Made by a program: the position numbers and the translations under genes. A stretch of 64,000 bases of DNA from VRUE01 sp036557525 (GTDB lineage Bacteria > Actinomycetota > Thermoleophilia > Solirubrobacterales > 70-9): the NCBI GenBank assembly GCA_036557525.1, contig DATBHH010000080.1, positions 27,084 through 91,083 on the forward strand, read 5' to 3'. Below, in pieces: positions 56,468 to 64,000 of this stretch. The first letter of the stretch is position 1, and each line of letters begins with the position of its first letter. The notes below the pieces were generated by a model. The model made no database searches. It was not told the origin of the DNA and saw only the letters and a program-made list of their open reading frames with translations.

Positions 56468-56475
56468 CGGCGCCC

Positions 56476-58029
56476 TCAGGCGTCTTCCTCGTGATAGCGC
56501 TCCAGGAGCGCCCGCTCCTCCTCGCGCTTGGGGAAGACGAAGAAGACGAGCGCGGCGCCGAGCACGACCGCGACGAGCCCGGCCACATAGGCCCGTTCGT
56601 CCCCCTTGAGGAAGGATTCCTGCGCGGCGGGGATGATCCGGTCGGCGTATTCGGGGTAGCGATGGGCGAGGTCGGCGGCACCGGCGAACGACTTGGTCAG
56701 GGTCGCCTGGACTTCTTCGTTGATCTGGCCGGACTTGCCCGAGGCCTGGATCGCTTCGTTCGCCGCGGCTGTGTAGCCGGCGGTCAGCAGCGCGCCGAAA
56801 ATCGACTGCATGATCGCGCCGCCGAGGTCGCGCTGGAGGTCGGCGGTGGCGGAGGCCATCCCGGCCCGCCGGACGGGGACCGAGCCGGTCAGCGACCGCG
56901 AGGCCGGCGTCCCGGCGAACCCGACGCCGATCCCGACCAGGGCGTAGGCGAGGCCCACCTTCCAGTAATCGATCCCCTGCTTCCAGAGCAGCAGCATCGT
57001 GAGGAAGCCGAGCAGGATGAAGACGTAGCCGAGCAGCAGGGTGAAGCGGGCGCCGTGCGCGTCGACCAGCCTCGCCGAGCGCGGCGCGACGACGACCATC
57101 GCCGCCGCCCCCGGCAGGATCGCCGCACCCGCCTCGAAGGTCGAGTATTCGAGCACGTTCTGGAGGAACTGCTGGCCGATGAACATCGCCCCCATCAGCG
57201 AGCCGAAGACGATGATCCCGGCGCAGGCCGCGACCCAGAAGACCCGCCGCGAGGCGACCTCGAGGTCGTAGAGCGGGTTGGCCGCCCGCCGCTGGCTGAG
57301 GAGGAAGGCGGCGGCGGCGATGACCGCTGCCACGCCGAACCAGAGCGCGATGCTTCCGTCGCTTTCGACCGGGGCGAAGTTCACCGCCATCACCAGCGAG
57401 CCGACGAAGACGATCGAGAGCACGCCGCCGAGGTTGTCGACCGGGTCGGTGGTCTCGTTGACGTTGGCCGGGATGAAGCGCCACGAGAGAAGCAGGGCAA
57501 CGGCCGCGAGCGGGATCGTCACGAAGAAGACCCAGCCCCAATCGAACCCTTCGAGGATCGCGCCGGAGGCGAGCGGGCCGAGGGCTGCGATCGCGCCGCC
57601 GATCGCCGACCAGAGCGCGATCGCCCGCGTCCGCGCGCTGCCCGACCAGAGCGCCGTGATCAGCGCCAGCGTGGTCGGAAACGCCATTCCCGCTGCGATC
57701 CCGCCGGCCACGCGGGCGAGGAAGAGGAAGTTGGCCGACGGGGCCAGCCCGGCGAGCAGGGAGATCGGGACCGAGAGGCTCATGCCGAGCAGGACCATCC
57801 CCTTGCGGCCGTGACGGTCGCCGAGCGCCCCGAGGTAGAGGACGGACCCGGCGAGGCCGAGCGAGTAGCCGACCGCGATGAGATTGAGCTGGGTCTGGCC
57901 CGCATCGAACGCTTCGCCGATGTCGGGCAGCGCGACGTTGGCGACCGCGAGGTTGAGGTTGGCGACGGCGGCGACGAGGATCAGCGCCGCGAGGACGAGC
58001 GGCGCGCGTTTCGGGGTCTCGTCGCTCAT
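56476..58029 (-). CDS. MFS transporter, DHA2-like 14-TM exporter
   Basis: The 517-residue protein has about fourteen TM segments. 'LYLGALGDRHGRKGMVLLG' is the MFS loop-2 motif (GDRHGRK), and 'GGIAAGMAFPTTLALITAL' with 'GPLASGAILEGFDWGWVFFV' is the motif C region of drug:H+ antiporters. Residues near the C-terminus form a soluble loop before the last helix. The most likely role is multidrug or metabolite efflux. ATG 58029 overlaps the stop of a 29-residue upstream ORF (ATGA), which favours it over ATG 58047. It is divergent from the MBL hydrolase across a long palindrome. Confidence 0.9.
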   Translation of the reverse strand: MSDETPKRAPLVLAALILVAAVANLNLAVANVALPDIGEAFDAGQTQLNLIAVGYSLGLAGSVLYLGALGDRHGRKGMVLLGMSLSVPISLLAGLAPSANFLFLARVAGGIAAGMAFPTTLALITALWSGSARTRAIALWSAIGGAIAALGPLASGAILEGFDWGWVFFVTIPLAAVALLLSWRFIPANVNETTDPVDNLGGVLSIVFVGSLVMAVNFAPVESDGSIALWFGVAAVIAAAAFLLSQRRAANPLYDLEVASRRVFWVAACAGIIVFGSLMGAMFIGQQFLQNVLEYSTFEAGAAILPGAAAMVVVAPRSARLVDAHGARFTLLLGYVFILLGFLTMLLLWKQGIDYWKVGLAYALVGIGVGFAGTPASRSLTGSVPVRRAGMASATADLQRDLGGAIMQSIFGALLTAGYTAAANEAIQASGKSGQINEEVQATLTKSFAGAADLAHRYPEYADRIIPAAQESFLKGDERAYVAGLVAVVLGAALVFFVFPKREEERALLERYHEEDA

Positions 58030-58115
58030 CGCCTGCTCGGTGCCCATCGCAACTGTTCGCGCTTCGCTCGCTGCTCGAGAATCCAGATTGCGACGCTTGC
58101 TCGCTCCGCGCTCAT
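58026..58115 (-). CDS. Putative leader peptide upstream of the MFS gene
   Basis: The 29-residue frame starts MSAERASVAIWILEQRAKRE and ends with a TGA overlapping the MFS ATG (ATGA). It lies within the left arm of the 158-bp palindrome and resembles the leader frame on the other strand (both start MSA and contain AKRE followed by x-L). Translation is inferred from position only. Confidence 0.35.
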   Translation of the reverse strand: MSAERASVAIWILEQRAKREQLRWAPSRR

Positions 58116-58213
58116 CGCGGCCAAACCTATCCGAGCCTGCGAGGATTGATCCGATGAGCGCGGCAGCGACCGAGCGTCCACATTTGAGTCTTCGCGAGGG
58201 AGCGAAGCGCGAA
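58056..58213. repeat. 158-bp gap-free imperfect palindrome between divergent genes
   Basis: Outer arms TTCGCGCTTCGCTC (58056-58069) and GAGCGAAGCGCGAA (58200-58213) match perfectly, as do inner arms CCGCGCTCATCG (58106-58117) and CGATGAGCGCGG (58152-58163). Both pairs share the centre 58134.5, and the 62-bp arms align without a gap at 47 of 62 positions by hand count. It covers both putative promoters and most of both leader frames. Confidence 0.75.
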
Positions 58214-58225
58214 AGTTTGAGTTGA
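58154..58225 (+). CDS. Putative leader peptide upstream of the MBL hydrolase gene
   Basis: The 23-residue frame begins MSAAATERPHLSLRE and ends GAKRESLS with a TGA (58223-58225) overlapping the TTG start of the MBL gene (TTGA). It mirrors the leader frame on the minus strand. Translation is inferred. Confidence 0.35.
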   Translation: MSAAATERPHLSLREGAKRESLS

Positions 58226-59232
58226 GCGGCGGGAAGCGGCCGGAGGCGCCGCGCACTGAGAGGATGCTGCCCGGAGTCTGGCGACTGCGACTGCCGCTTC
58301 CCTGGCCGGGCGTCCCTCACGGAAACGTCTGGGCGGTCGCCGCCGACGGCGGCGTCGTACTGTTCGACACCGGGATCGGCGGTCGCGGCCGTCTGCGCCA
58401 ATTCGACCTCGCGCTCGCCCAGGCCGGCTTCGGGCTCGAGGACGTGAGGCTGCTCGTCTGCACCCACTCCCACACCGACCACTACGGTCTCGCGGCACCG
58501 ATCGTCGAGGAAGCAGGCTGCGAGCTCTGGTTGCACCCGAAGTGGGGTCACATCCGGCTCCTGGCCGACGACCCCGCCGCCGCGATCGAGCAGCGGATCG
58601 AGGTCGCGCGCCAGAGCGGCGTCCCGCCGGCGGCACTCGCGCGCTATCGCGAGTCGCGCAGGGGCGATCAGGAGACGGGGGTCGAGGCGATTGTCGAGCC
58701 CGACCGCGACCTCGTGCCGGGGGTCGAGGTCGAGACCGACCTCGGCAGCTGGCAGGTGCACGAGACACCCGGCCACGCCCCCTCGCACGTCATCCTGCAT
58801 CAGCCCGAGCGCAGGCTGATGATCAGCGGCGACCATCTGCTGGGGCGCACGGTGCTCTTCTTCGACCACGGCCACAGTCCCGACCCGGTCGGAGAATTCC
58901 TCACCAGCCTCGACGAGATCGAGCCGCTCGACGTCGACCTCTGCCTCCCCGGTCATGGCCGCCCGTTCCGCGAACCGGAGACCAAGATCGCCGAGGCCCG
59001 GGCCCAGGCCGACCAGCTGCTCGGGAAGGTGCGCTCATCGCTCGGCGAGGGCGAGCGCCAGCCGTTCGAGATCGTCGCCGAGATCGTCGGCCCCGACAAC
59101 GTCAATTCGCCGGCCAGCGCCTGGGCGCTCCAGATCGTCCTCTCCTGCCTCGATCACATGCGGATCCTCGGCGAGGCGGAGCCGGTGGACGGCACCGACC
59201 CCCAGCGCTGGAAGCTGCTGGCGGCCCGATAG
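58222..59232 (+). CDS. MBL-fold metallo-hydrolase
   Basis: The 336-residue protein has the metallo-beta-lactamase motif 'VCTHSHTDHYGLA' (HxHxDH), a second His in 'ETPGHAPSHVIL', the bridging Asp in 'ISGDHLL' and a His in 'CLPGHGRPF'. The C-terminal helical domain (about 240-330) is that of the glyoxalase II-like/LACTB2 branch. It hydrolyses a thioester, lactone or phosphodiester in the cytosol. TTG 58222 overlaps the leader ORF stop; ATG 58264 is an alternative that keeps the whole domain. Confidence 0.9.
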   Translation: MSGGKRPEAPRTERMLPGVWRLRLPLPWPGVPHGNVWAVAADGGVVLFDTGIGGRGRLRQFDLALAQAGFGLEDVRLLVCTHSHTDHYGLAAPIVEEAGCELWLHPKWGHIRLLADDPAAAIEQRIEVARQSGVPPAALARYRESRRGDQETGVEAIVEPDRDLVPGVEVETDLGSWQVHETPGHAPSHVILHQPERRLMISGDHLLGRTVLFFDHGHSPDPVGEFLTSLDEIEPLDVDLCLPGHGRPFREPETKIAEARAQADQLLGKVRSSLGEGERQPFEIVAEIVGPDNVNSPASAWALQIVLSCLDHMRILGEAEPVDGTDPQRWKLLAAR

Positions 59233-59244
59233 CCTCTCGGGGCG

Positions 59245-59688
59245 ATGGCCAGCTTCACATTCGTCCGCGAGATCAAGGCCCCTCCCGAGGTCGTCTTCGA
59301 GCTGCTCACCGACCACCGCGGCTACGCCGGCCTGACACCCCTGCGACGCGTCGACCTCGAGCGCGAGGGGGATCCGCCGCCGAACGGGGTCGGCGCGATC
59401 CGGGTCCTCCACGCCGTCGGGCCGCCGCTGCGGGAGGAGGTGCTCGCCTACCGGCCTCCGAGCCGCTTTTCCTACAAGGTCATCTCCGGTCTGCCGGTGC
59501 GAGACCACGTCGGGACGGTCGAGCTGAGCGAGCACGCCGGAGGCACGCAGGTCGTCTATGCGGTCCGTACGCATCCGACGGTGCCGATCGTCGGCCGCGC
59601 CGTCGTCGCCGGCGTCCGGCAGGGGGTCAAGCAGCTCCTCAACGGGATCGCTGCCGAGGCCGAGCGGCGCGCCGCCGCCCCGGCCTGA
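59245..59688 (+). CDS. SRPBCC (polyketide cyclase-like) protein
   Basis: The 147-residue START-like protein begins 'FTFVREIKAPPEVVFELLTDHRGY' (IKAPPEVVFELLTDH), has 'GVGAIRVLHAVGPPLREEVL' and 'RFSYKVISGLPVRDHVGTVEL', and ends in a long C-terminal helix ('GVRQGVKQLLNGIAAEAERR'). This fold binds a hydrophobic ligand in a deep cavity. It lies 12 bp after the MBL gene and 8 bp before the acetyltransferase, so all are one unit. Ligand unknown. Confidence 0.88.
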   Translation: MASFTFVREIKAPPEVVFELLTDHRGYAGLTPLRRVDLEREGDPPPNGVGAIRVLHAVGPPLREEVLAYRPPSRFSYKVISGLPVRDHVGTVELSEHAGGTQVVYAVRTHPTVPIVGRAVVAGVRQGVKQLLNGIAAEAERRAAAPA

Positions 59689-59696
59689 ACGCACGG

Positions 59697-60464
59697 ATGG
59701 CTCTGCGGCTGGATCAGGCGGAGCTGCGTCGGCGGGCGATCGAGGGGGTCCGCGAGGAGGTCGCGGCGTTCGGGAGCGGGGCGTCCGGCTCGCGGCTGAT
59801 CCGCCGCGAGGGCCTGCTCGCGGCCGTGGTGCCCTCGACGCCTGACCGCTCGCTTTTCAACTCCGTCTTCTACACCGACCCGGCGACGCTCGCCGCCGAG
59901 CTCGACGGGCTCGCCGAGGCCTACGACTCGGCCGGGGTCCGTGCCTGGACGGTCTGGGTCCCGGACTCCGATCGGGAGACCGCGGCGCTGCTCGCGTCGC
60001 GCGGCCACCTGCTCGACGCGGCGCCGCGGGCGATGGCCCTCGAGCTGATCGACCTCAGCCCGGAGCCCCCGCAGCCGGAGGGGATCGAGCGGCGCCCCGG
60101 CGACGCGGCGACGGCTGCTCTGCTCAACGACCTCGCCTACGGCTACGGGCCGGACGGGTTTCGCAGCGGCCTCGGCGAGGAGACCGCGGTCCGCTGGCAC
60201 GCCGCCCTCGAGGGCGGCGTGCAGGTCTCCTGCGTCGGCGAGATCGAGGTCGGCGACGACTGCCTGGTCACCGGCGTCGCCACCCCGCCCGAGCACCGCC
60301 GGCGGGGGATCGCCGGCTGGCTGGTCTGGAAGGTCCTCGACGACGCCCGGGCGGCGGGGCTGCGGACCGGCTCGCTGCAGGCGACGAGGGCGGGTGCGCC
60401 GCTGTATGAGCGGATGGGCTTCGCCGACCGCGGATTCATCGAGATGTGGGAGCTGCGCCAATGA
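59697..60464 (+). CDS. GNAT family N-acetyltransferase
   Basis: The 255-residue protein has a degenerate N-terminal GNAT-like half and a canonical C-terminal half with the acetyl-CoA motif A: 'TGVATPPEHRRRGIAGWLVWKV' (PEHRRRGIAGWL), followed by 'DDARAAGLRTGSLQATRAGAPLYERMGF' (APLYERMGF). The substrate is unknown. ATG 59697 is chosen as the first start after the SRPBCC stop. The stop overlaps the next gene's first ATG. Confidence 0.9.
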   Translation: MALRLDQAELRRRAIEGVREEVAAFGSGASGSRLIRREGLLAAVVPSTPDRSLFNSVFYTDPATLAAELDGLAEAYDSAGVRAWTVWVPDSDRETAALLASRGHLLDAAPRAMALELIDLSPEPPQPEGIERRPGDAATAALLNDLAYGYGPDGFRSGLGEETAVRWHAALEGGVQVSCVGEIEVGDDCLVTGVATPPEHRRRGIAGWLVWKVLDDARAAGLRTGSLQATRAGAPLYERMGFADRGFIEMWELRQ

Positions 60465-60502
60465 GGAAGGCGGCGAGGCGAATGAGGAAGGCGGCGAGGC
60501 GA
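60461..60502 (+). repeat. 21-bp perfect tandem duplication at a start codon
   Basis: The 21-bp unit beginning ATGAGGAAGGCGG is repeated exactly at 60461-60481 and 60482-60502. Both copies carry an in-frame ATG and a GAGGAAGG; the first copy could serve as ribosome site for the second ATG. The encoded MRKAARR appears twice. Confidence 0.9.
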
Positions 60503-61831
60503 CTCCGGTCCTGGTTCGCCAGGACCTGGAAGGAGCATCGCCGGGCCTCGATAGCGGCGATCGTCGCCGCGGTGCTTCTGGTGGCGGGAGGCGTCCTGCT
60601 CGCCTACGAGCAGCTCAAGCGCCCCGGGGACATTCACAACGCGAGCGTCCCCTTCCAGACCCAGAAGCCGCCGAAGGCGACGAGGAAGACCGTCAACTGG
60701 CCTCTCTACGGCCTCAACCGCGCCCGCACCCGCTATCTGCCCGCGAAAGGCTTGAGGCCGCCGTTTCGCAAGCTCTGGCGCTACACCGGCAGGCCGCTGC
60801 TCGAGTTCCCGCCGATCTATGTCGCCGGCCGGCTCTACTTCGTCGACAACAGCGGCTGGGCCCGCGCCCTCGACGCCGACACCGGCAAGCTGATCTGGAA
60901 GCGGCGAATCGGCCGCCTCAACGCCTCCTCGCCCGCCTATGCCAGGCACCGGCTCTACATCGTCAACCTCGTTCCCGGCCACATCGTCAAGCTCAACGCC
61001 CGCAACGGGAAGATCGTCTGGAAACGCTTCCTGCCGGGACGGGCCGAGTCCTCGCCGGTCATCGTCGGCCGCACGGTCTACTTCGGCTGCGAAAACGGCG
61101 AACTGTTCGCCCTTGCCACGGCGAACGGCAACCTGCGCTGGTCGACCCCGCTCGGCGGCGCGATCAAGGCGGCTCCCGCCTACAGCCACGGGACCCTCTA
61201 CGTCGGCGACTACGGCGGGTACATGAACGCGGTCAACGCGAGGACCGGCGCGCTGGAGTGGCAGAGCGGGTCGCTGGGACCCGGCTTCGGCAGGTCCGGC
61301 GCGTTCTACTCGACGCCCGCGGTCGCCTTCGGCCGCGTCTACGCCGGCAACAACGACGACCGCGTCTACAGCTTCGACCGCCACGACGGAACCGTCGCCT
61401 GGAGCTACTCGACCGGCGGCTACGCCTACTCGGGCCCCGCCGTCGCGACGACGAAGCACAGCCCGCCGACCGTCTACATCGGCTCCTTCGACGGCAACAT
61501 CTACGCGCTCAATGCCAAGGACGGCACGGTCCGGTGGAGCGAGCCGGCCGGAGGCCAGGTCGTCGGCTCACTCTCGGCCGTCGGCGAAATCGTCTACGCC
61601 GCCGAGTTCTCCGGCGAGACGACGAGCGGCTACATGATGCACAGCGGCCGCCGGGTCTTCAGCTACCCGCGCGGAACCTACACGCCGATCATCTCCGACG
61701 GCCGCCGCCTCTACCTGACCGGGTACTCGAGCATCACCGCGCTCGTCCCCTACCGGTACAAGGCGGCCGTCGCCTCGCGCGTCGTCGCCCCGAAGCCGAA
61801 GAAGAAGAAGCACCGGAGGCAGGGGCGATAG
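60461..61831 (+). CDS. Membrane-anchored PQQ-type beta-propeller protein
   Basis: The 456-residue protein has a basic N-terminus containing the duplicated MRKAARR, one TM segment (about 28-48: 'SIAAIVAAVLLVAGGVLLAY') and an extracytoplasmic eight-bladed propeller of the PQQ_2/BamB type: 'GWARALDADTGKLIWKRRIG', 'HIVKLNARNGKIVWKRF', 'ELFALATANGNLRWSTPLGG', 'YMNAVNARTGALEWQSG', 'RVYSFDRHDGTVAWSYSTGG' and 'NIYALNAKDGTVRWSEPAGG'. No dehydrogenase residues are claimed. It probably acts as a scaffold or polymer-binding protein. ATG 60461 or 60482 could be used. Confidence 0.86.
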   Translation: MRKAARRMRKAARRLRSWFARTWKEHRRASIAAIVAAVLLVAGGVLLAYEQLKRPGDIHNASVPFQTQKPPKATRKTVNWPLYGLNRARTRYLPAKGLRPPFRKLWRYTGRPLLEFPPIYVAGRLYFVDNSGWARALDADTGKLIWKRRIGRLNASSPAYARHRLYIVNLVPGHIVKLNARNGKIVWKRFLPGRAESSPVIVGRTVYFGCENGELFALATANGNLRWSTPLGGAIKAAPAYSHGTLYVGDYGGYMNAVNARTGALEWQSGSLGPGFGRSGAFYSTPAVAFGRVYAGNNDDRVYSFDRHDGTVAWSYSTGGYAYSGPAVATTKHSPPTVYIGSFDGNIYALNAKDGTVRWSEPAGGQVVGSLSAVGEIVYAAEFSGETTSGYMMHSGRRVFSYPRGTYTPIISDGRRLYLTGYSSITALVPYRYKAAVASRVVAPKPKKKKHRRQGR

Positions 61832-61857
61832 GCGAGCGCCCGGGAGTCCGATCCGGC

Positions 61858-62976
61858 TCAGTGCTTCTCGGGAATCGTCGGCAGACCGCCGGGCGGCGGC
61901 GGCGGCGGGGTCGGGTGCCCGGCGACGAAGTGGGGGATGCGCGGGTGGTGGAGCCAATCGTCGAGGACGGCGAGGCTCGCCGGGTAGTTCTGAATCCGGT
62001 ACGCGCTGGTCGAGCCGAAGTCCTGGTAGTAGATCGCCATCTTGCAGCGGCGGTGGCGGTCGACCCAGGTCAGGAGGCGGCTGACGAAGGTCGGGTCGTC
62101 GGCGCCGACGACGCCGAACTCCGGCAGCGCGAAGGGCTTCTTGTCGAATCGACGATAGAGGCCCGAGAGCCCCTTCCAGTCGGGGTCATCCGAGTACATG
62201 TCGGTGCCGACCCAATCGACATATGCGTCGCCGGGGTAGAAGAATCGGGGCCGGTTCTGGGGCACGGTCGGCGAGCCCGCCGGCAGGGTGCTCCAGATCA
62301 CCGCGACCGGCGCCTTCGGCAGGCCCCCCACCGGACTCCGCAGCGGCGGCAGGCCGGCCCTGCGGAGGCGTGCGTTGATGACGCCGCGCTTGCCGCCGCC
62401 GTGGACGATCAGGTAGATCCGGCGGAAGGCGCGGATGTACTGGCGCGGGCTGTGAGCGGCGTCGCGCAGATTTCCGGCGCAGTCGTAGGCGGCCCAGACG
62501 TTGAGGCAGCGGTTGGGCTCGCCCAGGGGGCGGATGTAGGCGCGCATCTGCTTCGCCCAGAACAGCCTGTTGAGGCGGATCAGGTATTCGTCGCCTTCGC
62601 CGCGGGCGATCCCTCGCGGAGTGATCAGCTCGTGGCCGTCGCGCTTGTCGGCGGTCGAGATGTGCATCACCGGCCGTGCCCGCGCGTCCTGCCAGCGTTC
62701 GATCGAGTCGGGGAAGTCGGTTCCCCAGGTGCGGAAGGTCTCGATCAGCGCCGGGTGCTTGTGGGTGAGCTTGCTGAATTCGCCGAAATCGGCCGGGTCG
62801 CCGGTGTCGGAGATGCCGAAGAAGAGCTTCCTGCCCTGGGGCACGAGGTTTCCGGCGCTCGCGGTCGCCGCCGCGCCGGCGGCGCAGATCAGCGCCGCGA
62901 TGAGAGCTGCGACGAGGACGGCGACCTTCGCACACGGGGTCGCGCTCGGGGGGTGTTTCGACCTCAGACGGGGCAC
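61858..62976 (-). CDS. Exported glycoside hydrolase, GH26-like TIM barrel
   Basis: The 372-residue protein has a signal peptide ('VAVLVAALIAALICAAGAAATASA'-like, here VAVLVAALIAALICAA). 'FFGISDTGDPADFGEF' starts the barrel, 'MRAYIRPLGEPN' holds the acid/base Glu153, 'YVDWVGTDMYS' is the strand-6 region and 'FALPEFGVVG' holds the nucleophile Glu286, as in clan GH-A mannanase-type enzymes. It ends in a Pro-rich tail. The longest frame reaches 63036, directly against the next gene's start at 63038, so a later GTG (62976) is chosen to leave room for promoters. The glycan is unknown. Confidence 0.8.
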   Translation of the reverse strand: MPRLRSKHPPSATPCAKVAVLVAALIAALICAAGAAATASAGNLVPQGRKLFFGISDTGDPADFGEFSKLTHKHPALIETFRTWGTDFPDSIERWQDARARPVMHISTADKRDGHELITPRGIARGEGDEYLIRLNRLFWAKQMRAYIRPLGEPNRCLNVWAAYDCAGNLRDAAHSPRQYIRAFRRIYLIVHGGGKRGVINARLRRAGLPPLRSPVGGLPKAPVAVIWSTLPAGSPTVPQNRPRFFYPGDAYVDWVGTDMYSDDPDWKGLSGLYRRFDKKPFALPEFGVVGADDPTFVSRLLTWVDRHRRCKMAIYYQDFGSTSAYRIQNYPASLAVLDDWLHHPRIPHFVAGHPTPPPPPPGGLPTIPEKH

Positions 62977-63037
62977 TTCGGAGGAGAACACGCTACGAAA
63001 CCGATCGCCTCTATCGCGGGCGTAGCATTGCAGCAAC

Positions 63038-64000
63038 GTGATCGATCCGCTCGACCGCTGGCGGGAGCACGGGGAGAAGCCCGACTTCGCCGGCCTTCTG
63101 ACCTTTGGCGGCGCTCCCTACACCGAGGACCCGGCCGAGCTCGAGGAGGTCGACGTCGCGATCATCGGCGCGCCCACCGACGACCTCGTCTCCGATCGCC
63201 CCGGCGCCCGCTTCGGCCCACGCGCGATCCGCGCCGCCGGCTGCCCGGCGGGCCCCCACCTCGAGGCGGGGGTCGATGCGTTCGAGGTGCTGAGGGTGGT
63301 CGACTTCGGTGACGCGGCCGTCCTGCCCGCCGACCCGGCAGGCTCGCACGAGGCGATCGAGCGCACCGTCGGCGACGTCCTCGACGCCGGGGCGATCCCG
63401 ATCGTCCTCGGCGGCGATCATGGGATAGCCGAACCCGACATTCGCGCCTGCGCCGCCCGCCACGGGCCGGTGGGGCTCGTCCACTTCGACACCCACACCG
63501 ACACCGGCTCGGTCGTGTTCGGGGTCGAGGTCTCGCACGGCACCCCGATGCGGAGGCTGGTCGAAGCGGGCCAGGTCGACCCCGGCCGCTACGTCCAGAT
63601 CGGCCTCCGCGGCTACTGGCCCGGCGAGGAGGAGTTCTCCTGGCAGCGCGATCAGGGGATCGAGAGCGTCTTCATGCACGAGATCCGCGAGATCGGCCTC
63701 GAGGCCGCGATCGAGCGCGCCGTCGATTCGGTCGGGGAGGGGCCCGTGTTCCTCTCGGTCGACATCGACGTCCTCGACCCGGCCTTTGCACCCGGCACCG
63801 GCACCCCCGAGCCGGGCGGGATGTCGACCGCCGACCTGATGCGGGCCTGCCGCGAGCTCGCCGCCCGGGTCGACATCGTCGGCGCCGAGGTGGTCGAGGT
63901 GATTCCGACCTCGGTCGGCTCGGCCGACCTCGCCGCGCTTGCGGCGGACCGGATCGTGCGCGAGGTCCTGACGGGGATCGCGGTGCGCCGCGGCGGCTAG
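63038..64000 (+). CDS. Agmatinase/arginase family ureohydrolase
   Basis: The 320-residue enzyme has the binuclear manganese motifs: 'VLGGDHGI' (GGDH), 'LVHFDTHTDT' (DxHxD), 'SHGTPMRRL' and 'SVDIDVLDPAFAPGTGTPEPGG' in pieces (SVDIDVLDPAFAPGTGTPEP). These enzymes release urea from guanidino compounds such as agmatine, guanidinobutyrate or guanidine itself. A TAGCAT box (63023-63028) lies 9 bp before the GTG. The gene is complete and ends at the window edge. Confidence 0.92.
   Translation: MIDPLDRWREHGEKPDFAGLLTFGGAPYTEDPAELEEVDVAIIGAPTDDLVSDRPGARFGPRAIRAAGCPAGPHLEAGVDAFEVLRVVDFGDAAVLPADPAGSHEAIERTVGDVLDAGAIPIVLGGDHGIAEPDIRACAARHGPVGLVHFDTHTDTGSVVFGVEVSHGTPMRRLVEAGQVDPGRYVQIGLRGYWPGEEEFSWQRDQGIESVFMHEIREIGLEAAIERAVDSVGEGPVFLSVDIDVLDPAFAPGTGTPEPGGMSTADLMRACRELAARVDIVGAEVVEVIPTSVGSADLAALAADRIVREVLTGIAVRRGG

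Noticed and set aside
60394..63312. 972-codon open frame on the plus strand
   Set aside because: It runs through the PQQ-type propeller gene in another frame and antisense through the glycosidase. No family motif is present.
63038..64000. Ureohydrolase as part of the DUF1989/guanidine-like pathway
   Set aside because: It lies more than 22 kb away in an unrelated unit, so only general chemistry links them.

Overview
The window is high-GC DNA from an actinobacterium, most likely class Thermoleophilia (Solirubrobacterales or a relative). The assignment rests on protein style: many exported beta-propeller, Ig-like and 'NSV..QL..NSV' repeat proteins, a KorA/KorB-type 2-oxoacid:ferredoxin oxidoreductase, an ECF sigma/zinc anti-sigma pair, actinobacterial TAGGNT-like -10 boxes and GTG/TTG starts. 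There is no rRNA, intact tRNA, CRISPR array, insertion sequence or phage gene. Coding is dense; the only gene-poor stretch over 300 bp (24417-24827) holds decayed gene ends.

Layout. 1-23 kb is a mosaic of short transcription units, many for exported proteins: a D-Ala-D-Ala carboxypeptidase, several beta-propellers, a 1112-residue protein with a Cys-His-Asp/Asn motif set, a trypsin-like protease and a subtilase with Ig-like repeats and a PASTA domain. Between them lie a TetR/hydrolase pair with a clear operator, a drug/metabolite exporter, a HAD phosphatase, a K+-channel-like protein with a degenerate filter, and an ECF sigma/anti-sigma/unknown-protein operon (22995-21583, minus strand).

23-40.7 kb, all plus strand, is the centrepiece: a class III aminotransferase, then aldehyde dehydrogenase, IclR regulator and nitrilase, then a promoter with overlapping palindromes, then a 13-gene, mostly stop/start-overlapping series. 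That series encodes a hydantoinase-like amidohydrolase, carbamoylsarcosine amidase-like hydrolase, DUF1185 protein, enamidase-like amidohydrolase, two DUF1989 proteins, a class II aldolase-like protein, a complete NMT1/THI5-type ABC importer, a deaminase-like amidohydrolase, an FAD oxidoreductase and an O-methyltransferase. I read it as an uptake and ring-opening catabolic system for a nitrogen-rich cyclic compound (cyclic ureide, guanidine or enamide). The exact substrate is unknown and the combination is not one I recognise.

40.7-64 kb returns to a mosaic: a PEP-mutase-like lyase, SDR, CPBP protease, AHSA1 protein with no canonical start, more exported repeat proteins, korAB joined by a seven-codon mini-ORF, a deletion remnant of a DHFR-family gene, a metallophosphoesterase, aldo/keto reductase, LtrA, an MFS exporter and an MBL hydrolase. 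The last two diverge from a 158-bp gap-free imperfect palindrome that encodes a short leader ORF on each side. A GNAT enzyme, PQQ-type propeller, GH26-like glycosidase and agmatinase-family ureohydrolase end the window.

Two genome-style traits recur: apparently leaderless genes (a -10-like box 6-9 nt before the start codon), and a by-eye preference for GAA glutamate codons in exported-protein genes against GAG in cytosolic ones.
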